In this document: piece after piece, positions 1 through 9,079 of the stretch
Layout of the letters: each line of letters starts with the position of its first letter
How positions within the stretch are numbered: the first letter of the stretch is position 1
Origin: Campylobacter showae
Lineage (GTDB): Bacteria; Campylobacterota; Campylobacteria; Campylobacterales; Campylobacteraceae
DNA: 40,866 nucleotides
NCBI RefSeq assembly: GCF_900573985.1
Contig: NZ_UWOK01000003.1
Location: 1 to 40,866, forward strand
Reading direction: 5' to 3'
The notes under the pieces: model-generated
The model's database searches: none
What the model was told of the DNA's origin: nothing
The model's input: only the letters and a program-made list of their open reading frames with translations
Made by a program: the position numbers and the translations under genes

Positions 1-67
1 CTATTTGTTCTTTGCTCCTTATAAAGCTTATTGAAATCCAGCCTATCGTAATTAGAAGGTAATAGTC
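1..67 (-). pseudogene. 5' fragment of the SAM methyltransferase gene (error-rich copy)
   Basis: Matches 14202-14269 of the intact gene, but the start-codon region is scrambled relative to the clean copy. It is cut by the window edge and most likely reflects sequencing error. Confidence 0.7.
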
Positions 68-818
68 CAGTAGATTTTGTCCTCATATTTATGATCTATC
101 CGTAATCTTAATCTATATTTGGATGGTTTATTTAATCCAATTCATGTCCGGTCACTTTCCAAAGTCTAGTTCTTGCCGTCTTTTAAAAACATATACTTAG
201 GAGTTTGAAACAAATTTAGCGTGACGATTGGGTAATGAGTGGTTTTGTACGGAAAGTATACCCCTCGTCTTTTAGCGTCTTTATCATTGTCAAGTAGTTT
301 GATTTGATTGCCGAAGTCAAGCCCGGTCGTAGGTTCGTCCATAAAAATAACTTTGGCGCCTTGTACTAAGTTCTAGCGATATATGCCAGCTGCCTTTGTC
401 CGCCGCTTATTCTAGTATAAAGTTCATCTTTTAGCTCTAAAATACCCATTCTTTCCAATGCATACTCGGCAAGTTTTTATCGGCAAGGCTAAAGTTAGAA
501 AATAAAGACGTTCTGCACAATGCGCCCATTAATACTATGTCAAATACGCTAGTATTCATATGACGGGGCATGCGTTTGAGGAACGTAGGCTATATAGCCT
601 TGCAAGTTCTTTTTTTCGGTAATTCCTTACGCTTTTAACCGCATATATTTACCGTACCCTCGAATTTTAAAAACCCGAGCATAATACGCAGGAGGGTGCT
701 TTTACCGCTACCGTTTTGCGCCCAGAATACTAAGCGTATCGCCTTTTTGATACTAAACTTATACCGTTTAGTATATTCTTTCTTTGTACCCGAATTTTAG
801 GTTTCTGATTTCTATCAT
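68..818 (-). pseudogene. FecE-like ATPase, error-degraded duplicate
   Basis: Collinear with the intact ATPase gene at 14266-15000 but carrying many single-base insertions and deletions, often in homopolymers, so no long reading frame survives. The clean duplicate argues for consensus error and not gene decay. Confidence 0.75.
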
Positions 819-1822
819 TAAAAACTCTTTTTAGCTCTACGAAGCACTAAAATAAATAATAGGTATTCCAAAACAGTGAAGTTACTATACCTATCGGGAC
901 TTTCAAAAGTAAACATAAGTCTCGAAAAGTTATCGCAAAAGAGTAAAAATATAGCACCTATTATAGCTGAAACTAGACAATACGGTGGCGATTATCCGCT
1001 CCGAATATAAAACGAGCCATATGTGGAACTATAAGGCCTATCCAACCGATAATACCGGCTATCGTTACGCTTAGGGCACTGATAAAGGTAGCAACTAAAA
1101 TAACGAAAATTTTAACCCTAGTAACATTTATGCCCAGACTTTTTAGCCTCTTCTTCTCCCAGACTCAGCGCATTTAAATATTTGCCGCTAAAGGCCAACA
1201 ATAGTATTCCTACAAACATCGGCAAAATCGAAATTTGAATAAAATTCTTCGAAGCAAACCCTAGGCTACCCATTAAAAAATAAGTAATAGCCGGCAATGA
1301 GTCATTTGGATCGGCTGCGTATTTTAATGCTGATAGTAAAGACGTAAAAAGAGAGCCGCTAATAACGCCACCAAGAACCAATACTATAATACTGCCGGAG
1401 CGTGAATAAAAGGCCGATATACTTAAGGCCGTTAGTACCGCTATAAAACCAAACGCAAAGGTACTAAGCCTGAATGAGATATTCGTTAATCCGAAAAACA
1501 TTCCTATGGCGGCGCCGAATCCGGCACCGCTTAAAACCCCAAGTATTGATGGACTTACTAGAGGATTACAAACATGGCTTGATATGCTGAGCCAGAAATA
1601 GCCAAACTAGCGCCTATTATAATGCAGGCCATTATTCTAGGAAGGCGAATTTCCGTTATCAAAGTATGCATAACTTGATAATTTTTAAGTCTTCGCCTTT
1701 TATAACGGCTTTAAAATATATTAGATAATCTTCCGCATTAAAGCCGTATTTCCTATTAGTACAGAAAGCAACATAAACCCTAGCAATAAGATACTTAAAA
1801 ACGTAAAGGCTTTTTTACTCAC
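818..1822 (-). pseudogene. FecCD-like permease, error-degraded duplicate
   Basis: Same gene as 15000-16001. Only a 127-residue piece (1118-1501) stays open. Small indels around 1470-1490 and 1560 and several others break the frame. The GTG start at 1822 is preserved. Confidence 0.75.
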
Positions 1823-2862
1823 CTATAAGCTCTTTTACTTGGTTGTCGCTTACGTCAACCTCTAGGAATAATTTATAAAAGTCCTTAACTTCCTTATTCA
1901 TATTGAATTTAAATACATCAGGATGAGTTAAATTTATAAGCCATTTAAGCCCTATGAATCTCATAAATGAAGGCGGACGATCAAACCAAGAAAACGGTTC
2001 GCGAGGTAAGTAATAAGCTCTTTTATTTTTACGGCTTTTAGTATTTGCCATTTAGGATCGTCATAGATTTTATCATAAAAGCTCTTCTCGAAAATTAATA
2101 TAATATCAGGATCGTATTCGGCTATTTGTTCAAAGCTAATTTTGATGTGCCCATAAGCCGTAGCATCCGGGTTTCCGCTGCATTTATGCACATTTTCGGC
2201 ACCGCTTAGCTCTATAAGCCTAGTGTGCCATGAGCCCTCGCATTCGGTAGCTAGTCCGTCGGGATCTTCGGCATAGTATATTTTGGGCTTAACAACCGAG
2301 TTTTTTACTATATATTCATTAAGCTCTTTTGAAATATCCATGGTTTTTTTAGAATACTCTATTAGCTTTTTACTCTATCTTGCTTATCTAAAATTTTACC
2401 CAAAACTTCAAGAGAGTCGATATAGTCTTCTAATTCATAGCCTTTTAAGTATAGCATAGGTTTTTTTATGCCACCCAGGGTTTCTTTGAATTTCTTTTGA
2501 GTATTTTTAGAATCAGAATTTACCAGTATCAAATCAGGATCTAGCTTTAAAAGCATTTCCATATTTGGAATTTTGCCTTGCCCGAAAAATCCTCCTACTA
2601 CCGGCTGGTTAATCATGCTCTCTTTTAGGTACGGCTTTTCTCTTTTGCCGAAACTAGAATTTATACCGCTGACTTTCTCGGGAGCAACGGCATATAGCAA
2701 AAATAGTAACGGCGGATTACTGGCGTAAACTTTATTTGGGACTCCATTTAAAGTCTGAATATCTACGCTATTTTTTGATATAAATTCATCAATCTGTTCG
2801 TTTGTCATAGCAAACGAAATATTTAGAGAAATAAATAATAAGCACAAAATATGTTTTAACAT
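1815..2862 (-). pseudogene. FecB-like binding protein, error-degraded duplicate
   Basis: Same gene as 15994-17043, split into three pieces by loss of one T in T-runs near 2025-2030 and near 2370. Everything else matches the clean copy, so these are probably homopolymer errors. Confidence 0.8.
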
Positions 2863-2885
2863 AACATTATCCTTTTTTTATAAAT

Positions 2886-3847
2886 TTATAGAAATAAACT
2901 CTTGTCGGGCATCTTACCGCCCAAAAGCTTTGGATTAAACTCAAAAATAGTTTCAAAAAATGACATTATCTCATCTTGCATATCGCGAGCTTTTGTTACC
3001 GTCAAATTTGCCCTATCAAATGCATTAACCAGTGCCGGCTCTGGAACCGGTAGATATTCGGCTCCTATTTTGGCAGCGCTTTGCTTGTTGTCTTTGATCC
3101 AAGATAGAGCGTTAGTTAAGTCGCTATGAAGCGTATCAAATAGAGGCAAATTTGCTTTATAAAAATCTACGTCGACTATAATGCCTGCCATCGGAATGTA
3201 CGGCTTGGTATTAAAGCTTTCTCCCCATACCTTAGGGATATCTACTCCATAATGTACTGCTACCCCATTTTCTTCCCGCGCAGTATGGTTGCTGCCGGAA
3301 GAGGTTGAGGAACGATTAAAATATCATAATCTCTTTGTAGAAATAGCCCTGCAGCTTCCGGCGGCGTCTGCGTATACGTAATGTCTATTTTGGAAATATC
3401 TATTCCTCGTTTTTTACAAAGCGCTCGCAGAACCAAATCAGGCATGTCGCCCTTAAAAGGAATTATTAATTTTTTGCCGATAAAATCTTCAAAAGTTTTT
3501 ATATTCTCATCTTTTACCATGGCTTGTATCGTACCAAGGCTAAGCAAATTTAGCATAGCTAAATTTAAGCCGTGATTTCGCATGTTTGCTCCCACGTTTG
3601 ATGGCGCCATAGTAATTTTTATTTCTCCATTAGCTACGCCTGCTCGGAGTTGATCCGTACTATTCCAAATACGTAACCTCACGTCATGAGTCTTTGCTAG
3701 CTCGCCTTGTAGGCTTGCTACGGCCATTATTACGCTAGGAATTGCCGGCGCGCCCCACATCGTAAAGTTTTCCTTCGCAAAAAGGCTCGGTGCAAAAGCT
3801 GTAGCGCCAATCGCCGCGCCAAATCCTAAAAAACCTCGTCTATTCAT
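2886..3847 (-). pseudogene. NMT1-like binding protein, duplicate with one frameshift
   Basis: Same gene as 17067-18029 with a single missing C in the C-run at about 3263-3266, giving pieces of 195 and 101 residues. From here rightward the two copies of unit A agree. Confidence 0.82.
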
Positions 3848-3879
3848 ATTGTATCTCCTTGCTATACAGATAGTTGTCT

Positions 3880-5736
3880 TTAAAAACTAGAGTGAAAACT
3901 GACAAACACCGCCCTCCCCGGCGCACGCACCACCGGATCTGGATCTAGCGCACCTACGTGCTCGCCGCTAATAAACTCGGCGTAATCTTTATCAAATATA
4001 TTTGTGACCCCAAGCCTCACGCCCCAGCTATTTTTAAACTCAAATCCGCCGTAAACGTCCATCGTCGTAAAGCTCTTGGCCGCTTCGCGCTTGTCGATGC
4101 CAAAGCCAGTGGATTTATCGAAATCTCCCCTATTTTGCTTTGCCACGTAGCGCACCGCGGTGCCGATGTTGTAGCTGCCAAAGCTCGCGTAGTCTTTGTA
4201 ATCAAATGCCAAATTTGCCTCAAACGGGCGGATCTGATAGAGCGGTCTGCCGTCGGTTTTGTTTTGTCCATAGTTGTAAAATAGCAATGTTTTTAACCCG
4301 AAATTTCGCGCGAAATTATACTCGCCGCGCAAATTTACGCTGTAAATTCTAGCATCGACGTTGCGCGTGATAACGGCGTTTTTATTTATCGGCAAGGCCG
4401 CGACAGAGTGGCGACGATCGTAGATAATCAGATCCTGCGCGTCGTCTGCGATAAAGTGCCCGCCCACGCTAAAGCTATCCTCGCCCTGACGCGAACTCAT
4501 GTATTCTTTATAAAATTCGCTCTTATAAGTAAAGCCCAAATTTACGCGGTTGTGGCGCTCAGGCTTAATAAACGGATTGCTGATCCAGCCTCTAGTAGTC
4601 GGCCCATAGAGACTGCTAAAGCGTTCCATATTGCTCGGCATACGATAAAGACTCTCTATAGCCACATAGTAATTATCTTGCTTATTGGGCGTGAAGTCGT
4701 ATTTTAGGCTAGCGCTTAAGCCATTCTGTTTTATATTGCCGTCAAAGTCTTTGCCGTAAATTTGTTTAATAAGCTTAGCGACGGTATTTATCGCGCTTGC
4801 TCCGTTATAAACCGTATTTAAATCATTTAAATTCGACTTCATCCAGTCGTAGTTTAGAGCTAGGCTGAGCTTGTGCGCGTCAGTAAATTTATAGCTTAGC
4901 GTATCAAAAACTCTCGTTTTTTTATTCGTTACGTCTGCAAACCTAAAGCCGTTTAAAACCCAATCATTGCCTATTTTACGATATCTTTTGCCCTCGTGAT
5001 TATCGTGTTGATATCCTGTACCGACCACATTGTGCCAGTTTGAAAAATCAACATCGTATTTTAGCTCCGTATCTATAATCTTTCTATCTACTTCTACCTT
5101 TACCATACTAAAAGGGTCCACGCGGCGCAAATGATAATTGTCGTTTCTTCTGCTCACGTCGCGCAATGCTATTTCAAAATTTAACGTATTAGATAAATCC
5201 TCTTTACCTAGCCTGGCGTTAAACTTACCGATATATCGTTGCGTCTTTATCGAGTCGGCAGTATGGTGAGGCTGCTTGTCGTCGTCGATATTATCGTGCA
5301 CGAGCGTAAATCTAAACTCGCTTAGCTCGCTAGGTACGAAACCCACTACCGCGCTTTGCCCTTGCCTAGCGTAGCCGTAGTTCCACTCTCTGCCGCCGCC
5401 GTCTTTATAGCGGTTGGCTTTAGAAAAGTTCGCGTTTAAAATCGTATAGAAATTTGCGCCGCGGTATTTAAAAAGTCCCGAGCCGTAAAACGTCCTGCCG
5501 TAAAATCCGCCCGCGACGTGAAATTTATCCATCGAATTATCGAGCAAATCCGTCACGAAAAAATAATCATCCCTTGGCGCGCGGTCGAATTGATTTTCGG
5601 GTAATGCGCTTTGGGCGATGTTTGGCGTATATGGCGGTGGAGGCGTAAAATCCTTTATCGGCTTTATGACGTCGGGATTTGCGCCGTTTGCGAGCAGCGC
5701 CGTCGCAGCCGCAGCCAGACTGATAGCTAATCTCAT
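3880..5736 (-). CDS. TonB-type outer membrane receptor barrel (copy 1)
   Basis: Identical 618-residue product to the gene at 18062-19918, described there. It is the first gene of the uptake operon and the first intact gene in this turn of plasmid A. Confidence 0.85.
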   Translation of the reverse strand: MRLAISLAAAATALLANGANPDVIKPIKDFTPPPPYTPNIAQSALPENQFDRAPRDDYFFVTDLLDNSMDKFHVAGGFYGRTFYGSGLFKYRGANFYTILNANFSKANRYKDGGGREWNYGYARQGQSAVVGFVPSELSEFRFTLVHDNIDDDKQPHHTADSIKTQRYIGKFNARLGKEDLSNTLNFEIALRDVSRRNDNYHLRRVDPFSMVKVEVDRKIIDTELKYDVDFSNWHNVVGTGYQHDNHEGKRYRKIGNDWVLNGFRFADVTNKKTRVFDTLSYKFTDAHKLSLALNYDWMKSNLNDLNTVYNGASAINTVAKLIKQIYGKDFDGNIKQNGLSASLKYDFTPNKQDNYYVAIESLYRMPSNMERFSSLYGPTTRGWISNPFIKPERHNRVNLGFTYKSEFYKEYMSSRQGEDSFSVGGHFIADDAQDLIIYDRRHSVAALPINKNAVITRNVDARIYSVNLRGEYNFARNFGLKTLLFYNYGQNKTDGRPLYQIRPFEANLAFDYKDYASFGSYNIGTAVRYVAKQNRGDFDKSTGFGIDKREAAKSFTTMDVYGGFEFKNSWGVRLGVTNIFDKDYAEFISGEHVGALDPDPVVRAPGRAVFVSFHSSF

Positions 5737-5748
5737 TTAAAATCCTTT

Positions 5749-5762
5749 ATGATAATTATGAT
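5749..5762 (-). promoter_or_regulatory. Fur-like box upstream of the receptor operon (copy 1)
   Basis: A 14-base near-palindrome (ATGATAATTATGAT, one mismatch) lies 13 bases upstream of the receptor start and resembles the GATAAT/ATTATC core of Fur boxes. It lies in the only upstream gap of the six-gene uptake operon. Iron or other metal control is inferred. Confidence 0.4.
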
Positions 5763-5985
5763 TTTTTGTATCAAAATATTAAAAGAATTATAGTGCAACA
5801 TTCTTTTAATGGTCTTAATATGAAATAAGATATTATAAAAATAATTTGATTTTTATTTTTAAGGAATAATATAGGATTGGAATAGGTTAAAAAATTTTCA
5901 AAGGAGTTTTTCTTAAAAAGAATACTATGGTTAAAAATAGAATTATTAGACAAAAGCAGATAGTATAAAAATATTAGAGCTATTT

Positions 5986-6084
5986 TATAACTTATATTAT
6001 TTTACAACTTATAAAATAATATAAATTATTATATATAACAAATTATTTATATTAAAAAGTTGTTAATATAAAATAAGTTATAAT
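5986..6084 (+). promoter_or_regulatory. Operator/promoter region of the plasmid A par operon
   Basis: Within the 375-base gap between the receptor and parA lies an AT-rich inverted repeat: a 19-base arm at 5986-6004 pairs with 6012-6028 with about one mismatch, and a related half-site occurs at about 6063-6080. A TATAAT -10 (6079-6084) sits 28 bases before parA. Repeats like this are typical operators or parS-like sites for ribbon-helix-helix partition proteins. The same block recurs at 20168-20266. The rest of the gap (5763-5985) shows only AT-rich DNA. Confidence 0.5.
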
Positions 6085-6111
6085 TTTTAGAAAATACTTA
6101 AGGAGCTTTGT

Positions 6112-6678
6112 ATGAGAATAGCGATAATTAATTCTAAAGGTGGAGTAGGCAAAACGCCTTTGGCTTTTAGTTTGGCAAAAGATCTGGGCTTAAATTTACA
6201 GACCAATGATAATTCTGTAATTACTCAGATATACGATAAAGCCGTGTTTTCTAATCCTTGTAAACTAGCAGATAATACAGTGTATGATTTTGGCGGTTTT
6301 GTAGCTCCTGGGGTGTTAAGTATACTAAAAGAGTGCAATATTGTAATCATGCCAGTTACTCCAAAAATAAACTCTGTTTTTAAAGCCGCAGAAACCTATA
6401 ATCAAATAAAAGACTATACTAAAAATATGATGGTTTTGGTGACGGACGTTGTGAACAAGGGAGATCTGGGAACTATTATAGAGGCCTTGAAGGGAGCTGG
6501 ATTTAAAAACGACGTCGAATACATGCTTTTAAAAAGATCGGCGATATTTGAAAACGCTATTGCAAACGGCATGAGCTTTGCAGAGCTCTATAATCAAAAC
6601 GGTTTATCAAGATCACAGTATAAAGACTTCTATTTGCAATACTATAAAATTATCGAGTACATAAAAAATAAGGCCTAG
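6112..6678 (+). CDS. parA: Small ParA-family partition ATPase (copy 1)
   Basis: The 188-residue product opens with a deviant Walker A motif (S-K-G-G-V-G-K-T, signature Lys9 and Lys14), the hallmark of ParA/MinD ATPases that move plasmids over the nucleoid. The short length, without an N-terminal DNA-binding domain, places it with ParF/Soj-like small ParAs that work with a separate RHH protein. A strong AAGGAG lies 8 bases before the ATG. The next gene starts one base after its stop codon. Confidence 0.85.
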   Translation: MRIAIINSKGGVGKTPLAFSLAKDLGLNLQTNDNSVITQIYDKAVFSNPCKLADNTVYDFGGFVAPGVLSILKECNIVIMPVTPKINSVFKAAETYNQIKDYTKNMMVLVTDVVNKGDLGTIIEALKGAGFKNDVEYMLLKRSAIFENAIANGMSFAELYNQNGLSRSQYKDFYLQYYKIIEYIKNKA

Positions 6679-6679
6679 C

Positions 6680-6961
6680 ATGAAGAATCTTTCAAATTTT
6701 AAACTAAACGACGAGGTTGCTACCGGATTTGCGGAGGCGGACGATCAAACGGCGAAACTAGACAAGATCTCGGAGTTAGAGGCTGTTCTAGCCAAGTATA
6801 AAAAACTAGGACGCCCAAAATCCGAAAATCCACCGACTCGTCAGATGACGGCCTATTTGTCTGATGATGAGATGGAGTTTCTAGCCAAAGAAGCCAAAGA
6901 AAAAGGCATCAGTAAAAATCAAATACTTAGAAATTTAATAACTAGGCAGATGAATGGATAG
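6680..6961 (+). CDS. Ribbon-helix-helix partition partner (copy 1)
   Basis: A 93-residue protein whose C-terminal half (about 50-93) has a beta strand followed by two helices (R-Q-M-T-A-Y-L-S then D-E-M-E-F-L), typical of CopG/ParG-like DNA-binding dimers. A G-R-P-K-S linker precedes it. It starts immediately after parA, so it should be co-transcribed and act as centromere-binding protein and autorepressor. No catalytic motif is visible. Confidence 0.7.
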   Translation: MKNLSNFKLNDEVATGFAEADDQTAKLDKISELEAVLAKYKKLGRPKSENPPTRQMTAYLSDDEMEFLAKEAKEKGISKNQILRNLITRQMNG

Positions 6962-7042
6962 GGCGAAAGTTCTCAGCAAGCAAGGCAAAAGTTCTATGAG
7001 GTTTAAAAAAATGCTACAATATAGCAAAAACAGAGGTAAAAA

Positions 7043-7279
7043 ATGCCGAAATTAGATGAAGCAAAAGAGCGACTAGGGCTGTTAAAATTTTATATCGGAT
7101 TTTTTATGACCGCTTTTGCTGCTCTTGTAAGCTGGATCGCTACGCATTATAAAAATTTTGATGATGCGATTATTTTTTACGGGGCTTGCGGAGTCGCCGT
7201 CGTCCTTTTTATTGGTATAATTTTAGGCACTATGCATGCCAAAAAAATTTTAAAAGAAATTAGAGAATTGAAGAAATAG
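7043..7279 (+). CDS. Small two-helix membrane protein (copy 1)
   Basis: 78 residues with two hydrophobic segments (about 13-35 and 43-64) and a Lys-rich C-terminus. No family recognised. It has its own TACAATAT-like -10 at about 7013-7020. A second tiny membrane gene follows after 9 bases. Possible roles include entry exclusion or an inner-membrane accessory, but nothing in the sequence decides. Confidence 0.6.
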   Translation: MPKLDEAKERLGLLKFYIGFFMTAFAALVSWIATHYKNFDDAIIFYGACGVAVVLFIGIILGTMHAKKILKEIRELKK

Positions 7280-7288
7280 GAGGATAAA

Positions 7289-7375
7289 ATGAGTTCGTTT
7301 GTGATCGCTTTCTTTATGGTTGTTAGTGCGATTATTATATGCTGGTCGGCTTTAAGGTCTGTGCAGTCGGAGTAA
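7289..7375 (+). CDS. 28-residue single-span membrane peptide (copy 1)
   Basis: An ATG 4 bases after AGGAGGAT, a near-perfect ribosome binding site, opens a 28-codon frame that is hydrophobic through residues 3-19 (F-V-I-A-F-F-M-V-V-S-A-I-I-I-C-W). The strong site and position directly after the 78-residue membrane gene support a real small gene. Function unknown; small hydrophobic peptides of this size include type I toxins and membrane-complex subunits. Confidence 0.5.
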   Translation: MSSFVIAFFMVVSAIIICWSALRSVQSE

Positions 7376-7466
7376 TATTGGCCTATACGTTCCGTTGGTC
7401 TTGCTGGCTAGTTTCGTCGTCGGCTACTTGTGGATAAAGAGCGGCAAAAAAATACCCGATTTTTTT

Positions 7467-7634
7467 CTAGTTCGCATTTTGCGCGGCTAAGCTCTTCAAA
7501 AAGTTTTTCATATTGCGGTCGAATTCTTCAAAGAGTATATATTCTATTTCGCCGCGATCGTCTGCGGCGATGATTTTCTCAAGCTCTTTTTGATCTGCTT
7601 CGTTTAAGCCGGGTTCGTCCTTGATTGTCGTCAT
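7467..7634 (-). CDS. 55-residue acidic protein downstream of rep (copy 1)
   Basis: Starts with ATG directly abutting the TAA of the rep gene (TAAATG), so it is probably translationally coupled to it. The product is soluble, Glu/Asp-rich and helical. No family recognised. Coupling to rep suggests a replication or copy-number accessory, but that is inference. Confidence 0.55.
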   Translation of the reverse strand: MTTIKDEPGLNEADQKELEKIIAADDRGEIEYILFEEFDRNMKNFLKSLAAQNAN

Positions 7635-8669
7635 TTAGTCTCCGTATCTCTCGAAAGTATTTTTAAAGTGCTTGAAATTGTCAAATCTCATTACGGTCGA
7701 GTATTCGTCATCGACGTTGAAAAGCTTGACTTCTATTTGCTCCCCGCTTTGCTCGAAGCTTTGAATTTTTAGTATATCCGTGACGTTCATTTTTTCGTTG
7801 TATATGCGTAGGTATCTGCCTATGTACGGGTCAAAGTCATTGACGGCTTTGCCCGTGATAGGATTGCTGCGCTTTAACTCTCTAAGCATATCCTGGCGCT
7901 TGATGTCGCTCGCGATCGTGTCTAAATTTCGGCGATTCTCTTTTTTGTCGTGCTCGATGTCGCTTATAGGCTGCGGCTCAAAGTAGAATTCTAGCGCATC
8001 GATATTTCGCCCGCTTTTAATCTTTTTTATCATAAGCCCCTTAAACGGTGCTCGTCGCTGATCAAACAGGTTGCGTTCTGCTGATAGTTCTCTTATTGCT
8101 GGCTTTAAAATTTGCTGGTCTATATTGCACGCTTGATAGCTTTCGGGTATCCCTAAAAGCTCCTTGAAGTCTTTATATTTAATATGCCATAAACCAGTTT
8201 GCCTAAACTGCTTCAAATATCGATAAATGGTCTTTGCATACGTCCCGCTAAGCCCCACAAACTCGGCTAATTCATACCTTGTCCAGCCTTTTAGTGGGCT
8301 TGAAATATAGCGATCCTTAAAACCTTGTGATACCTGAACTCTTAAAATTCTATTTTTGGTGTCTGTTTCAAGCATGGGAAAAATAATCTCTTGCCGTAAA
8401 TCCCCTTCATCATTGATTTCATACCGAAATTTAAACTCTTGCAGCTTACCGAGCTTATCTAAGATTTCTTTTCGATAGCTACTGCTGTCAGCTACTTGAG
8501 CCAACTCGAATACTTTATAAAAATCAAGTTCTAATATGTAGCCGTCCGTATTTCTAAACTGTTGCAAGATAGTAAAAAATACGTTTTGTTGCGCTTCCGT
8601 GAGAGTATTAAATTTTAGCTCGTGTAGCTCGTTTGAATATTTAACGACTTCGTTCATACAATAATCCAT
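7635..8669 (-). CDS. repA: Plasmid replication initiator, Rep_3 family (plasmid A, copy 1)
   Basis: 344 residues with the layout of Rep_3/RepE-type initiators: two winged-helix domains (about 1-130 and 135-240), the second containing the W-T-R-Y-E-L-A-E-F helix and the T-Y-A-K-T-I-Y-R-Y-L-K recognition helix. These proteins bind iterons to open the origin, and four iterons lie just upstream. An internal ATG four codons in (8657), preceded by GGA, is an alternative start. Neither site has a strong ribosome binding sequence. It is clearly different from the plasmid B initiator. Confidence 0.85.
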   Translation of the reverse strand: MDYCMNEVVKYSNELHELKFNTLTEAQQNVFFTILQQFRNTDGYILELDFYKVFELAQVADSSSYRKEILDKLGKLQEFKFRYEINDEGDLRQEIIFPMLETDTKNRILRVQVSQGFKDRYISSPLKGWTRYELAEFVGLSGTYAKTIYRYLKQFRQTGLWHIKYKDFKELLGIPESYQACNIDQQILKPAIRELSAERNLFDQRRAPFKGLMIKKIKSGRNIDALEFYFEPQPISDIEHDKKENRRNLDTIASDIKRQDMLRELKRSNPITGKAVNDFDPYIGRYLRIYNEKMNVTDILKIQSFEQSGEQIEVKLFNVDDEYSTVMRFDNFKHFKNTFERYGD

Positions 8670-8750
8670 ATATTATTTTATTATTGTATTATATAAAAAA
8701 TAGAATAATAAATCAATACCATATATTATTTTTTATAATAGAAAAGTAGC

Positions 8751-8836
8751 GGAAAATCTATTATTGTATTTCGGAAAATCTATTATTGTATAAAAGGAAA
8801 ATCTATTATTGTATTTCGGAAAATCTATTATTGTAT
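8751..8836 (+). repeat. Iterons of the plasmid A origin (4 copies, copy 1)
   Basis: Four direct copies of a 19-base core (GGAAAATCTATTATTGTAT) start at 8751, 8773, 8796 and 8818, at 22-23 base spacing (about two helical turns). Partial copies of TATTATTGTATT lie closer to rep at about 8680-8695 and in reverse over its start codon, consistent with autorepression. Iteron spacing upstream of a Rep_3 gene marks a theta-type origin. The rest of the gap up to 8954 shows no further repeat. Confidence 0.88.
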
Positions 8837-8845
8837 GATGTCTAA

Positions 8846-8950
8846 ACCCCTTGGTATCACGGCTCTAGCGAGACCCTAAAAGATATAAAAGAATTTAAAA
8901 AAGAGGTTAAAAGAAAACTTCGTCGCAAAAAATCGCAAAAATTGGCTTAA
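8846..8950 (+). other. Open frame without a start, possible gene relic (copy 1)
   Basis: A 34-codon frame bounded by stops encodes a Lys/Arg-rich tail (E-F-K-K-E-V-K-R-K-L-R-R-K-K) with no ATG/GTG start. It may be the 3' end of a lost gene next to the iterons. The same sequence occurs at 23028-23132. Confidence 0.2.
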
Positions 8951-8954
8951 ACAC

Positions 8955-9068
8955 AATCGGAACCGGGGCGTGTGTACGTGCTTGTGCTTACGCACTGCGC
9001 ACCGCCCCCTTACCCCCTATTCCGCCTTGCTTATGCGCTAAAGCGCCGCAAGGCTACCTCTTTTAGAG
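8955..9068. promoter_or_regulatory. GC-rich conserved flank downstream of mobA (copy 1)
   Basis: About 115 bases that are unusually GC-rich for this DNA and are kept at about 95% identity in plasmid B (34265-34382), although B has vapD inserted beside it and unrelated DNA beyond it. It contains interleaved GTGC/GCAC repeats and GCCCCCTTAC at 9004-9013, which also occurs upstream of the mob operon (11344-11353). A transfer-related or termination role is possible. Confidence 0.45.
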
Positions 9069-9079
9069 GATAATGTGAA

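Noticed and set aside
1118..2862. True pseudogenisation of the uptake operon in one copy
   Set aside because: The indels are homopolymer-type, confined to the contig end, and the second copy is intact, so sequencing error is the simpler reading.
3958..4707. Several plus-strand frames and one minus-strand frame of 70-108 codons inside the receptor gene
   Set aside because: They overlap a well-supported receptor gene, lack binding sites and have compositions of shadow frames; the same frames recur in the second copy.
5771..5953. 60-codon frame upstream of parA on the minus strand
   Set aside because: Very AT-rich, no ribosome binding site, Asn/Ile/Phe/Lys-dominated composition typical of chance frames in AT-rich intergenic DNA.
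7376..7466. Hydrophobic plus-strand frame (L-Y-V-P-L-V-L-L-A-S-F-V-V-G) after the 28-residue gene
   Set aside because: Looks like a membrane segment but has no ATG, GTG or TTG start in frame and no binding site; it could be the frameshifted end of an older gene, not enough to annotate.
8751..8836. Possible CRISPR array (four regular repeats)
   Set aside because: Repeats of 19 bases are separated by only 3-4 bases with no spacers, and they sit upstream of rep, so they are iterons.
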